NCBI GenBank assembly: GCA_965221855.1
Contig: CBDCSV010000009.1
Location: 62,001-126,000 of the forward strand
DNA from: JAJDXO01 sp965221855
GTDB lineage: Bacteria; Pseudomonadota; Alphaproteobacteria; Rhodospirillales; UBA2165
Direction: 5' to 3'
Length of the DNA: 64,000 bases
This document shows positions 44,149 to 54,817 of the stretch, piece by piece; position 1 is the stretch's first letter; each line of letters begins with the position of its first letter. Position numbers and translations under genes: made by a program. Below the pieces are notes generated by a model. It was not told the DNA's origin and did not search any database. It saw nothing but the letters and a program-made list of their open reading frames with translations.

Positions 44149-44447
44149 GATGCGTCCACCTCCTCGATTTCTTCCAGCACGACGTCATCCGGCTCGAAAT
44201 CACTTGCGGCGGTCTCCTCGTACAGGTCGCCGCTTGCAACCAGGACGCAAAATTGGGTTAAAAATCGCAAGGCAAACAAGGCGCATCCGGCCGGCACGCC
44301 AGCGCGCGCCCACCAAGTCTTGACTTGAATGACACCCAGGACCGTATCACCCAGGACAAAGTTGCTCCAGGTTGAAACCCCGGAGGTCCATGTCAGTGCC
44401 GCTGCCCTGGCGTGATATCCAATGAACCTTTTGGAGGCCGGGTCAAA
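44145..44447 (-). pseudogene. 5'-truncated TRAP small permease gene (DctQ remnant)
   Basis: An open frame of 100 codons ends in TGA overlapping the DctM start (ATGA), the usual DctQ-DctM junction. It reads through a hydrophobic segment (SNFVLGDTVLGVIQVKTWW), a further one (GCALFALRFLTQFCVLVASG) and an acidic tail (EPDDVVLEEIEEVDAS), as in the C-terminal half of DctQ. There is no start codon, and an in-frame stop lies just upstream at 44448-44450. The missing N-terminal half is not found beyond the IS256 element. Confidence 0.7.
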
Positions 44448-44501
44448 TCATCATAACATACTGATTTATCATCAATATAGACCCAACACCACGCGGTAAC
44501 G

Positions 44502-45695
44502 TCAAGAGTTATGTGTCAGGGAGACTGGGGTACTGATTCCCTGAGACTTGTTTTCGTGAATGAAGACCGCGAAGAGGATGCGGTCCATTGAGGTTTTATC
44601 CTTGAAGGTTCCCATGGGCCGGGTTCGTCTGCGAACCTCGCGGAACCTCCGTTCGATGGCATTGGTGGTCCTGACCTGCTTTCGCTCGGCGAGGTCCTTG
44701 TAGCGGAAGCAGGTGAGCAGGTCGTCGAGGTCGTTGCGCAGGCAGGCGACGGCCTTGGGGTAGGTATCTTCCCAGGCGTCGGCGAAGCGGCGGGCGGCGG
44801 TCTCGGCCTTGCGGCGGTTGGGGGCATTCATGACGGCGTGGACGTCGGCCTTGACGGCCTGCTGGTCGGCTACGCGGACCTTGTTGAGGATGTTCCTGAT
44901 TTTGTGCGCCCAGCACCTCTGAACGGGGATGCCGTGATAGACGATCGGCAAGGCGGCGAGCAGGCCTTGGCCGCCATCAACGCAGATCATCTCAAGGCCC
45001 TCGCCGGTGAGGCCGCGGCGGTGCAACGCGGTGAGGAAGCGCTCCCACTCCGCGGCGCTCTCGCTGGCGGCGAGTTGGAAGTCGATAATCTCCTTCTTGC
45101 CGTCGTGCCGTATGCCCAGCGCCACCAGGACCGGCCTCCTGAGCGCGCCGGCGCCGGTCTTGCAGGCCAGCACCACGCCGTCGAGCATCAGCGCCTTGTA
45201 GGCGTTCTTCAGCGGCCGGCGGTGGAATGCGGCGACCGACAGATCGAGGGTCTTGGCGACCCGGCTCACCGTCGCGGCCGAGACCGGACGCCCGAGCAGG
45301 GCAAGCAGGACCTCGCCGACCTTGCGGGTCGAGAGCCCCAGCACGAAGCCGGCCAGGATGGCGCGGTCGATCTCTGGAGCGCGCCTTGCGTAGCTCTTCA
45401 GAACCTCGGTCGGGCAGAAGTGCCGGGTGCGCGGCACGTTGAGCTCGATGTCGCCGAGCTCGCTGAGCAGGCGGCGCCGGTAGGTGCCGTTGCGCCGGTC
45501 GCGCATAGCGCTGCCATCGAGGCCGTCGAGCCAGCGATCCACCGCCTCGGCCATCCGGCCCTCGATGATCTCGGCCAGCGCCTGGCGGCCAAGCGGGCGA
45601 TAACCCTCGCCCCAGTCCAATCCGCCTGCTTGCATCTCCTTCACCACCTCAAAGGCTTGTGGTAGGTTCTCAATCGTTACAGCTTGCTGTGGCAT
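44502..45695 (-). CDS. IS256-family transposase
   Basis: 397 residues. Catalytic DDE: Asp in YKALMLDGVVL, Asp in MICVDGGQGLLAAL, and Glu in TTNAIERRFREVRRRTRPMG; CWAHKIRNIL is the conserved C/H region. ATG at 45695 has an AAGGAG ribosome site seven bases upstream. Appears intact. The last codons run through the left terminal repeat, and the stop lies about five bases outside the clearest repeat edge. Confidence 0.92.
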   Translation of the reverse strand: MPQQAVTIENLPQAFEVVKEMQAGGLDWGEGYRPLGRQALAEIIEGRMAEAVDRWLDGLDGSAMRDRRNGTYRRRLLSELGDIELNVPRTRHFCPTEVLKSYARRAPEIDRAILAGFVLGLSTRKVGEVLLALLGRPVSAATVSRVAKTLDLSVAAFHRRPLKNAYKALMLDGVVLACKTGAGALRRPVLVALGIRHDGKKEIIDFQLAASESAAEWERFLTALHRRGLTGEGLEMICVDGGQGLLAALPIVYHGIPVQRCWAHKIRNILNKVRVADQQAVKADVHAVMNAPNRRKAETAARRFADAWEDTYPKAVACLRNDLDDLLTCFRYKDLAERKQVRTTNAIERRFREVRRRTRPMGTFKDKTSMDRILFAVFIHENKSQGISTPVSLTHNS

Positions 45696-45760
45696 CGGGG
45701 TGCTCCTTCTTGCGGTTGTCGTAAACCACAGGGAGTACCCCATTCCCAACTGACACATAA
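44509..45760. mobile_element. IS256-family insertion sequence, about 1.25 kb
   Basis: Terminal inverted repeats share TTATGTGTCAG at the edge (44509-44519 and 45750-45760) and GGGGTACT further in (44527-44534 and 45734-45741). The eight bases flanking each side (GTCAAGAG and ATTTTTAC) do not match, so no target duplication is visible; the repeat could extend outward over a weakly conserved ACGT. Lack of a duplication and the truncated dctQ beside it suggest a deletion next to the element. Confidence 0.8.
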
Positions 45761-45814
45761 ATTTTTACGTCACCCACCACGCACCAATATCCCCCTTGGG
45801 CCAAGTATCACCGT

Positions 45815-46012
45815 AAGTTTCTCCCCCTTCGGGAGGGGGAGGGATGTGGAGATAAGGTCATTCCCCTCCGGGGTTTGACCGACTTCGCGAGCCTGCGAGC
45901 CTTAGCCATGCCTGTCCTCCGGCCAGCGAAGCTGGTCCGGTGGGCTGGGTGAGGGGGATTTCGTGGTGACGCCGCGACGAGGAATCGGCTCAAGCCAACC
46001 ACGGGAACCCCC
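45815..46012 (-). repeat. Dispersed intergenic repeat, copy D
   Basis: Read on the minus strand it contains TTGGTTGGCTTGAGCCG, CTCGTCGCG, CCCCCTCACCCAG, GGAGGGGAATGACCTTATCT, CATCCCTC and a CCCCCTCCCGAAGGGGG hairpin, matching copy A and the right flank of the IS1111-type insertion. Copies A and D face inward at the two borders of the accessory region. No gene is seen between the IS256 transposase start and the LVIVD gene (45696-46040). Confidence 0.75.
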
Positions 46013-46040
46013 CTTCGATTCCCGATAGAGGCATCTCGCT

Positions 46041-47165
46041 TTAGGTGCGTTCCAGGATGTGCAGGCCCCGGTCCCGGTCCATCAGATAGATCAGCCGCCG
46101 GTCGTCCTCGTAGACGTCATTGGAGAGCACTTCATCGCATCCCGGCGGCTTGTCGGGCACGAAGTAGGCGACCTCCCTGGGCGCGTGGGGGTTGGCGAAG
46201 TCGACGACCCGCAGCCCTTGGGCGAACCAGGCGAATGGAATGTCGGTGCCGCGCACTTCCTCCACCGGCTGATGACACCCGCTCCGCACCGGGGTCGGCT
46301 CGCGGCTGCCCAATCCCTCGACCTGGTAGCTGGAGATGGGGATGGGGTTCTCCTCGTCGGTGATGTCGATCACCCAGGCGAACGCGGGTCCCGCATCCGC
46401 CGGCCGCGCCACGTCTTCGTCCGCCACCAGCATGATATCCATGCCCTGAATTTTCTCCGGGAACGGCAGGCAGGTGTGGGTCGGGCAGGGGAACGGCGGG
46501 AAGGTGGAGAAGCGGGAAACCTCTTTCGGGTTGCTCATGTCGGTGATGTCGAGGATCGCCCAACCCGCATGCCAATAGCTGACGTAGAGCCGGTCGCCCC
46601 GCCGGATCGGGTGATGGCAGCGCAGCCGCTTGATCGGCACGTCCGCTTCCTCGCCGGCGGCGACATGCTGGCCGGGCCAATGCCAGCGCCCGACCTCTTC
46701 CGGCCTGGTCGGGTCGGACATGTCGAGGATCATGCAGATGTGGCCTTCATAGCCCTCCGCCGTGGGCGAGATGTAGGCGTAACGGTCGTCCACGGTGAAC
46801 CGGTGGACGCCGTCGCCGGCGGTCTCCCAGAAATGGATGTGTTTGGGGTCCAACGGATCGGACACGTCGAAAATATTGAGCCCGCCCGTGAACCCGGCTT
46901 CGGTCTCGCCCGTATAGTCGATGGATTCGTAATTGGTGAGCATCAGGTCTCCCATGATGCGCACCTTGTGGGCATGGCAGCCCTGATGTTTGCAGTCGAG
47001 GGTCTTGACCACCTTCGGATTCCTGGGGTCGGCCACGTCGATGACGGTGGTCGCTTCCCTGCCGAGTGTGTGACCGACATAAGCGGTGGTTCCGCTGACG
47101 GTGATCTGGCCGCCGCCCTTGACGTCGACCCAACTGACCTCACGAATTCCTGATGCTTCGGGCAT
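46041..47165 (-). CDS. LVIVD-repeat beta-propeller protein
   Basis: 374 residues made of repeated units with the pattern VIDVADPRNPKVV, IFDVSDPLDPK, ILDMSDPTRPEEV, ILDITDMSNPKEV and VIDITDEENPIPI, the LVIVD repeat. No signal peptide is visible, so it may be cytoplasmic. Function of the family is unknown; it probably forms a seven-bladed propeller. Preceded in its direction by gph 70 bases upstream. Confidence 0.8.
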   Translation of the reverse strand: MPEASGIREVSWVDVKGGGQITVSGTTAYVGHTLGREATTVIDVADPRNPKVVKTLDCKHQGCHAHKVRIMGDLMLTNYESIDYTGETEAGFTGGLNIFDVSDPLDPKHIHFWETAGDGVHRFTVDDRYAYISPTAEGYEGHICMILDMSDPTRPEEVGRWHWPGQHVAAGEEADVPIKRLRCHHPIRRGDRLYVSYWHAGWAILDITDMSNPKEVSRFSTFPPFPCPTHTCLPFPEKIQGMDIMLVADEDVARPADAGPAFAWVIDITDEENPIPISSYQVEGLGSREPTPVRSGCHQPVEEVRGTDIPFAWFAQGLRVVDFANPHAPREVAYFVPDKPPGCDEVLSNDVYEDDRRLIYLMDRDRGLHILERT

Positions 47166-47235
47166 CCGATCCTCCCCGTTCTTATGAGGCTATCTTGGAC
47201 GTCCGAATGGCCGGAAACAAGAAAATCGAGCGTGC

Positions 47236-47904
47236 TCAGAATTTCCGGAGCGCCGGGATCAGTTCGTCGAAATGATCGATCAGGGCATCGGCGCCCAACC
47301 GGTCGGGCGGAATGTCGGTGTAGCCGAAACTGACCGCGATGGATTTCACCCCGGCGTTCCTGGCGGCGCCGATGTCGGCCGCCGAATCACCGACCATTAT
47401 GGCCTCCTCGGCGCTCACGCCGGCGAGCTCGAGGGCCCGATTGAGGGGCGCGGGATCGGGCTTTCGGGCGCCGACCTGGTCATAACAGACGACGGGCTCG
47501 AACGTGCCGTTCGCGCCCAGACCCTCCAGGACGGGCCCGGTCAGCGACGACCTCTTGTTGGTGCAGATACCGGTGACCACCGCCCAGTCCCGAAGTTGCG
47601 CCACCGCCGCCAGCGCGCCCGCAAAAAATTTGGTGTCGACAGCGCAATTGGCGCGGTAATCCTCCAGGAACCCGTCGAACATCCGATCCAACTCTTCGTC
47701 GGAAAGAGGTTCGCCCAATATGTCGTATGCGCCTCTCAGCATCCTGTCGGCGCCGCCGCCGATCAGGGGCATGGATTGTTCGTACGTCAGGGCCGGCTTG
47801 ACCTGCCGCGCCAGTCCCCGGTTGAGGGCCGCGTGCAGGTCCGGGCCGGTGTCGGCGAGGGTGCCGTCGAGATCGAAAATGACGGCCTTGAAGGGAACGG
47901 TCAT
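47236..47904 (-). CDS. gph: Phosphoglycolate phosphatase (HAD family)
   Basis: 222 residues. HAD motif I FDLDGTLADTGPDL with the two catalytic Asp, motif II in ICTNKRSSL, motif III Lys in GARKPDPAPL, and motif IV MVGDSAADIGAARNAG. Removes phosphate from 2-phosphoglycolate formed in DNA repair and metabolism. ATG at 47904 is preferred over a TTG six codons upstream. Divergent from glmU (138-base gap). Confidence 0.85.
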   Translation of the reverse strand: MTVPFKAVIFDLDGTLADTGPDLHAALNRGLARQVKPALTYEQSMPLIGGGADRMLRGAYDILGEPLSDEELDRMFDGFLEDYRANCAVDTKFFAGALAAVAQLRDWAVVTGICTNKRSSLTGPVLEGLGANGTFEPVVCYDQVGARKPDPAPLNRALELAGVSAEEAIMVGDSAADIGAARNAGVKSIAVSFGYTDIPPDRLGADALIDHFDELIPALRKF

Positions 47905-48042
47905 GAATTCTCGGCGGTGCAAAGTTGCGTAACACGAAGTGACTTGGCCTATTTCCGCCCCTGTGGCAAGGTCGCGCCGCGCGATTCGGGCAGGAGTCGC
48001 AATCGCTTAACGCCTGCCGGCGCATTTTGATTTTCGACGGAT

Positions 48043-49410
48043 ATGACCGAGACCGATACCGCCGCCATCATTCTCGCCGCCGGCATGGGGACGCGCATGA
48101 AATCGGCGCTGCCCAAGACCCTGCACGCGATCGCCGGCCGTCCCATGCTGTACCTGCTCCTGGATACGGTCGAGGCATTGGGTCTCGACCGTGTGGTCGT
48201 CGTATCGGGGCCGGAGCTGGAATCCCATGAGGATGAAATCGCGGCCCATCCGGCGAACCCCGTTATCGCCTATCAGGCGGAAAGGCTCGGGACCGCTCAC
48301 GCGGTCCTGGCGGCGAGGGGCGCGCTGCCGGACTTCGGCGGAGACGCGCTGATCCTGTTCGCCGGCGATCCGCTGATCACCGCCGGCACCTGCCGTGCCG
48401 TCCTCGCGCGCCTCCGGGGCGCGGACGAACCGGCGGTCGTCGTCGTCGGTAAAAGGCCGGCGGAGCCGGGCAGGGCCGGGCGGCTCGTGACCTCGGACGG
48501 CGGCCGGCTGGACCGGATCGTCGAAGCCGGGGACGCCGACCCGGAGGAACTCGCCATCCCGCTTTGCAATGCGGGCGTGATGGCGGTCGGGCGCGGACGG
48601 CTGTTCCCGCTGCTGGACCGGGTAACCAACGACAATGCCAAGGGCGAATACTATCTGACCGATATCGTCGGTCTGGCGCGTTCCGACGGCGCCGCCTGCG
48701 CCTACGTGGAAGCGCCGGACGAAGAGGCGATGGGGATCGACACCCGCGCCGACCTCGCCCGGGCGGAAGCCGTCGTTCAGCAGAGACTCAGGTCGGCCGC
48801 CATGGATGCCGGCGCCACGCTCATCGATCCGGCGACGGTCTATTTGTCCTGGGACACCAGGCTGGGCCGGGACGTGACGGTCGGGCCGAACGTCATCTTC
48901 GGGCCCGGGGTGACCGTCGGCGACAAGGTGACCATTCGCGCCTTCAGTCATCTGGAGGGCGCGCGGGTGTCCGACGGCGCCATCGTCGGGCCCTTCGCCC
49001 GGCTGCGGCCGGGCGCCGACATCGGCGCCGATGTCCATATCGGCAATTTCGTCGAGATCAAGAACGCGGCGGTCGGGCAGGGCGCGAAGATCAATCATCT
49101 CTCCTACGTGGGAGATGCGTCCGTGGGCCCTGCGGCCAATATCGGGGCGGGCACCATCACCTGCAACTACGACGGCTATCTCAAGCACCGGACGGAAATC
49201 GGCGCCGGAGCGTTCATCGGTTCCAACACGTCACTGGTCGCGCCGGTCGCGGTGGGCGCCGGCGCGGTCACCGGAGCGGGCAGCGTGATCACCAAGGATG
49301 TCGGCGACGGCAACCTGGCGGTGGCGCGCGGCGAACAGCGCCAAATCGAGGACTGGGCGGCCGTCAGCCGGGCGGCCCACAACCGGGCGGCCAAGCAGGC
49401 GGCGGACTGA
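48043..49410 (+). CDS. glmU: Bifunctional N-acetylglucosamine-1-phosphate uridylyltransferase/glucosamine-1-phosphate acetyltransferase
   Basis: 455 residues. N-terminal nucleotidyltransferase with LAAGMGTRMKSALPKTLHAI and a C-terminal left-handed beta-helix made of hexapeptide repeats (GADIGADVHIGNFVEIKNAA, NIGAGTITCNYDG). Makes UDP-GlcNAc for peptidoglycan and lipopolysaccharide. glmS begins two bases after its stop, a common operon in alphaproteobacteria. Confidence 0.96.
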   Translation: MTETDTAAIILAAGMGTRMKSALPKTLHAIAGRPMLYLLLDTVEALGLDRVVVVSGPELESHEDEIAAHPANPVIAYQAERLGTAHAVLAARGALPDFGGDALILFAGDPLITAGTCRAVLARLRGADEPAVVVVGKRPAEPGRAGRLVTSDGGRLDRIVEAGDADPEELAIPLCNAGVMAVGRGRLFPLLDRVTNDNAKGEYYLTDIVGLARSDGAACAYVEAPDEEAMGIDTRADLARAEAVVQQRLRSAAMDAGATLIDPATVYLSWDTRLGRDVTVGPNVIFGPGVTVGDKVTIRAFSHLEGARVSDGAIVGPFARLRPGADIGADVHIGNFVEIKNAAVGQGAKINHLSYVGDASVGPAANIGAGTITCNYDGYLKHRTEIGAGAFIGSNTSLVAPVAVGAGAVTGAGSVITKDVGDGNLAVARGEQRQIEDWAAVSRAAHNRAAKQAAD

Positions 49411-49412
49411 AC

Positions 49413-51236
<1,824 letters not shown>

Positions 51237-51252
51237 GGGCCATCCGCTGAAC

Positions 51253-51726
51253 TTATTTGCGGCCGTGTCCGCCGGTCTTCGTGTTCTCCGGCCCGTGGCC
51301 CGGGTTCATGGCGTTCTGCTTCCGCCGCAACGAAACGGGCCATCTGCTCTTGATGTACGAGATCACCGCCCAGATCTGGGCGTCGTGGAGGCGAAACCCG
51401 AAGGCCGGCATGCCGTCCTTGATCGGCTTGCCGCTCTTATCCTCGGAACCCGCCGAAATCTGGTCGAACATGTACTGATCCGAATGGTGAGAGCCGTGCC
51501 CCCGCTCGTCGAGGCGCGGCGGGATCAGGTTCTTCGGGAACTTCGCCGGATTGGCCGGTCCCCGGAGAGTCTCGCCGTGGCATTCGGCGCAATTCTCCAG
51601 ATAGACTTTTTTGCCGGCGGACACCTGATGGCGATTTCCCGTGTCGACCGGATGGGTGGCAGCGGCCGGAACGGCGAACAGGACCGCCGCGCCGATGACC
51701 AGGGACGGGATCGGAGACTTCCTCAT
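51253..51726 (-). CDS. Exported class I cytochrome c, copy 1
   Basis: 157 residues with a signal peptide (SLVIGAAVLFAVPAAA), one heme site CAECH and a distal Met in GMPAFGFRL, followed by QIWAVISYIKSRWP. The Lys/Gly-rich tail after residue 130 is extra. Overlaps the start of its paralogue's stop region by four bases (ATGA), so both are made together. Probably carries electrons in the periplasm; partner enzyme unknown. Confidence 0.87.
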   Translation of the reverse strand: MRKSPIPSLVIGAAVLFAVPAAATHPVDTGNRHQVSAGKKVYLENCAECHGETLRGPANPAKFPKNLIPPRLDERGHGSHHSDQYMFDQISAGSEDKSGKPIKDGMPAFGFRLHDAQIWAVISYIKSRWPVSLRRKQNAMNPGHGPENTKTGGHGRK

Positions 51727-52229
51727 CGGTTGCTCCGTTGAATGACGCTGCGCCGGTCGATCATCTCCTGGCGCCGCCGGACGTTCGGCGGCCAGGTGCT
51801 TTTGATGTAGGCTAGCACGGCCCAGATCTGGTGATCGGACAGACTTTCCTCGAAGCCCGGCATGGCGCTGTTGAAATCGTTGCCGGGGATCAGTTTCTCG
51901 CCGCCCAGCTTGGTGTAGTCGAACAGCAACTTGTCGGGGTGATGCCAGGTGTGGCCCGTCGCATCGTGGGGCGGGGCGGGAAGAGTCCCGTCGGGCAGGG
52001 TCGCCCGCCAGTTGGGCTGTCCTTCCAGGTTCTTGCCGTGGCAGGAGGCGCAGTGTTCGGCGTAGACGATCTTGCCTTCCGCGACCAGGGCCGGATTGGA
52101 GGTATCGGCCGACGTCGCCCCGTTGCCGGGGCCGGCGAAGTAGTAGATGCCGCTCCCCGCCACGAGGACGGCGAGGCCAATTCCAAGGGCGAACCGGACT
52201 CTTCGTTCCATTCCAATTACATAGCCCAT
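51723..52229 (-). CDS. Exported class I cytochrome c, copy 2
   Basis: 168 residues with an N-terminal membrane anchor or signal (FALGIGLAVLVAGSGIYYFA), heme site CASCH, distal Met in AMPGFEESLSDHQ and IWAVLAYIKSTWP near the end, clearly related to the neighbouring cytochrome. An internal ATG at 52211 is an alternative start. Upstream gene of the two-cytochrome unit, divergent from gor. Confidence 0.85.
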   Translation of the reverse strand: MGYVIGMERRVRFALGIGLAVLVAGSGIYYFAGPGNGATSADTSNPALVAEGKIVYAEHCASCHGKNLEGQPNWRATLPDGTLPAPPHDATGHTWHHPDKLLFDYTKLGGEKLIPGNDFNSAMPGFEESLSDHQIWAVLAYIKSTWPPNVRRRQEMIDRRSVIQRSNR

Positions 52230-52320
52230 CCCCTTACTGGAAGGTCAAGGATTCATGGACTACATTGCATCCAAAGTCCGGCTGCCGCCGTTGGCGCCGC
52301 TCATCAGGGGAACGATTTGA

Positions 52321-53700
52321 ATGCCCAGGTACGATTACGATCTCATCACCATCGGCGCCGGCTCCGGCGGCGTCCGCGGCACCCGCCTCGCCGGCGGCTA
52401 CGGCGCGCGGACGGCGATCATCGAGGAGGAGCGGGTCGGCGGCACCTGCGTGCTGCGCGGCTGCGTGCCGAAGAAGCTGCTGGTCTACGGCGCCCACTAC
52501 GCGGAACACCTGGAGGACGCGGTCAATTACGGCTGGTCCGTCGACGGCGCTTCCCATGACTGGGCGCGATTGATCGACACGAAGAATGCCGAGCTCGACC
52601 GGCTGAACGGCATCTACCTCCGCATCCTGCGGGAGAACAACGTGGAGGTGGTCGACGGGCGGGGCGTCGTCACCGATCCCCATACGGTGGAAGTGAACGG
52701 CAAATCCCTGACCGCCGGGAAGATACTAGTGGCGGCCGGCGGCTGGCCGTCGACGCCGGACATTCCCGGCATCGAGCACGTGATCTCGTCCAACGAGGCG
52801 CTGGAACTCAGGGAGTTGCCGAAGCGGATGGTGATCGTCGGCGGGGGCTATATCGCCGTCGAATTCGCCGGCATTTTCGCTGCGCTCGGCGTCGAGGTCA
52901 CGGAGGTGATCCGCGCCGAGGCGATCCTTCGGGGCTTCGATCACGACATCCGGGTGAACCTGACCGATGAAATGCAGAAACGCGGCATCAAGGTCCTCTC
53001 GGAGACCGTGATCCGCTCCATCGAAAAGGACGGGGATGTCTACACGCTCCGCTGCGCCGGCAACGAGATCATCGAGACCGACCTCGTCATGTACGCCACC
53101 GGCCGAACGCCCAATACGGCCGGCCTGGGCCTGGCGGAGGCGGGCGTCGAGCTTTCCGGCAACGGCGCCGTGATGGTCGACGAGTGGAACCAGTCCTCCG
53201 TCGAGAGCATCTACGCCGTCGGCGACATCACCGACCGCATCGCCCTGACCCCTGTCGCCATCCAGGAGGGAAGGGCGTTCGCCGAGACCAACTTCAACGG
53301 CAATCCGATGACGGTCGACTACGACGACGTGCCCTCGGCGGTGTTCTCGACCCCGCCGGTGGGTTCGGTCGGCCTCTCGGAAGAAGACGCCCGCGCCCGC
53401 CACGGCGACATCGACGTCTATGTTTCCCGGTTCAAGCCGCTGGTGCACACCTTGTCGGGCCGGGACGAGCGCTCCTTCATGAAACTGGTGGTCGACGCCC
53501 ACACCGACCGGGTGCTCGGCGCGCACATGATGGGCATGGACGCGCCGGAAATCATCCAGGGCGTCGCCATCGCCATCAAGTGCGACGCCACCAAGGCGCA
53601 GTTCGATGCGACGACCGGCATCCACCCCTCGGCGGCGGAGGAATTCGTCACCATGCGGGAGAAGCGCCCCGAACCGGAACGCGCCCAGGCGGCGGAATAA
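52321..53700 (+). CDS. gor: Glutathione-disulfide reductase
   Basis: 459 residues. FAD motif ITIGAGSGGVRGTRLA, redox disulfide GGTCVLRGCVPKKLLVY, NAD(P)H motif MVIVGGGYIAVEFAGI, FAD motif AVGDITDRIALTPVA and the C-terminal His-Glu pair in GIHPSAAEEF. Reduces glutathione disulfide with NADPH. GCVPKK followed by LLVYGA is typical of the proteobacterial/plant type. A decarboxylase-like gene starts three bases after its stop. Confidence 0.93.
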   Translation: MPRYDYDLITIGAGSGGVRGTRLAGGYGARTAIIEEERVGGTCVLRGCVPKKLLVYGAHYAEHLEDAVNYGWSVDGASHDWARLIDTKNAELDRLNGIYLRILRENNVEVVDGRGVVTDPHTVEVNGKSLTAGKILVAAGGWPSTPDIPGIEHVISSNEALELRELPKRMVIVGGGYIAVEFAGIFAALGVEVTEVIRAEAILRGFDHDIRVNLTDEMQKRGIKVLSETVIRSIEKDGDVYTLRCAGNEIIETDLVMYATGRTPNTAGLGLAEAGVELSGNGAVMVDEWNQSSVESIYAVGDITDRIALTPVAIQEGRAFAETNFNGNPMTVDYDDVPSAVFSTPPVGSVGLSEEDARARHGDIDVYVSRFKPLVHTLSGRDERSFMKLVVDAHTDRVLGAHMMGMDAPEIIQGVAIAIKCDATKAQFDATTGIHPSAAEEFVTMREKRPEPERAQAAE

Positions 53701-53703
53701 TCA

Positions 53704-54696
53704 ATGGCCGATCTTCCTCTTTCCTTCGCCGCTTGCGAATACGACCACGTCCGGGATTTGGCCGAAGGAAGGGTCAAGGCCAAGGGGATCGAGATCATCC
53801 CCATGCTGTTCGACGAGCCGCACTTCGTCTTCCACCGGGCGGCCAACCATGGGGATTTCGACATCGCCGAGATGTCGTTCGGCCGCTACATCTCCATGGT
53901 GTCGCGCCGCGCCAACCACATGACGGCGATCCCGGTGTTTCCGTCCCGCGTCGCCAGGATCGGCTCGTTCTACGTGCCCGGCGGCTCGAAGCTGAAATCG
54001 CCCGAGGATTTGAAGGGCAAGCGGGTGGGCATTCCGGAATGGACCCAGACCGCCAGCATCTATTCCCGGGGCTGGCTGGCCGAAAGCCGCGGCATCGATC
54101 TCAAATCGATCGAGTGGGTGCAGACCGGCGTCGACGAGCCGGGCAGGCCCGAGCCGTCGCCGGTACGGCTTCCCAAGGGCATCCACGTTCGGCCAGACAC
54201 GGAGCATTCCCTCTCCGAGTTGCTCGTCAACGGCGGCATCGATTGCGCCATGACCGCGCTGCCGCCGAAGCCGTTCCGGGACGGGGACGGCCGGGTGCGG
54301 CGGCTGGTGAAGGATTCCAGGAAAGCCGAGATCGCCTACTTCAAGGAGACCGGCATCTTTCCCATCATGCACGTCATCGCGGTCCGAAACGAGGTGCTGG
54401 CCGAACACCCTTGGGTCGCGGTCAATCTGCTCGAAGCGTTCGAGCAGTCCAAGCGGAACGCCATCGAGCGGACGCTGCGGGGCTCGCACTCGGCCTATCC
54501 CATTCCGTGGGGCTATGACGCGGCCCTGGAAGCCCGGGAATTGTTCGGCGGCGACGTGTTCCCGTATGGTCTCGAGCCCAACCGGACCACCATCGAGGCT
54601 TTCCTGCGCTTCGGCCGTGCCCAGGGCGTGGCGCACCGCAAGCTGAAGCCGGAAGACCTGTTCGTGCCGTCGACCCTGGAGCGGATTCTCACATAG
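53704..54696 (+). CDS. 4,5-dihydroxyphthalate decarboxylase-like protein
   Basis: 330 residues with the periplasmic-binding-protein-like fold of the Pht5 family: SFAACEYDHVRDLAEG at the start, FDIAEMSFGRYISM, KRVGIPEWTQTASIYSRGWL, and HPWVAVNLLEAFEQSKR. Pht5 decarboxylates 4,5-dihydroxyphthalate to protocatechuate, but many relatives have unknown substrates. No signal peptide, so cytoplasmic. Close spacing to gor suggests co-transcription; no other phthalate genes are near. Confidence 0.78.
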   Translation: MADLPLSFAACEYDHVRDLAEGRVKAKGIEIIPMLFDEPHFVFHRAANHGDFDIAEMSFGRYISMVSRRANHMTAIPVFPSRVARIGSFYVPGGSKLKSPEDLKGKRVGIPEWTQTASIYSRGWLAESRGIDLKSIEWVQTGVDEPGRPEPSPVRLPKGIHVRPDTEHSLSELLVNGGIDCAMTALPPKPFRDGDGRVRRLVKDSRKAEIAYFKETGIFPIMHVIAVRNEVLAEHPWVAVNLLEAFEQSKRNAIERTLRGSHSAYPIPWGYDAALEARELFGGDVFPYGLEPNRTTIEAFLRFGRAQGVAHRKLKPEDLFVPSTLERILT

Positions 54697-54817
54697 ATCG
54701 CTCCCGCGTCGGGCGGCGGGTCATTGTTCCGTCACCCAATGTTATTTCCCTGGAATTCCGCGGCGTTCCGGCGTATAACCCCGCGCTCTGAAAAGAATAT
54801 TTCCTGGGGATAGGAAA

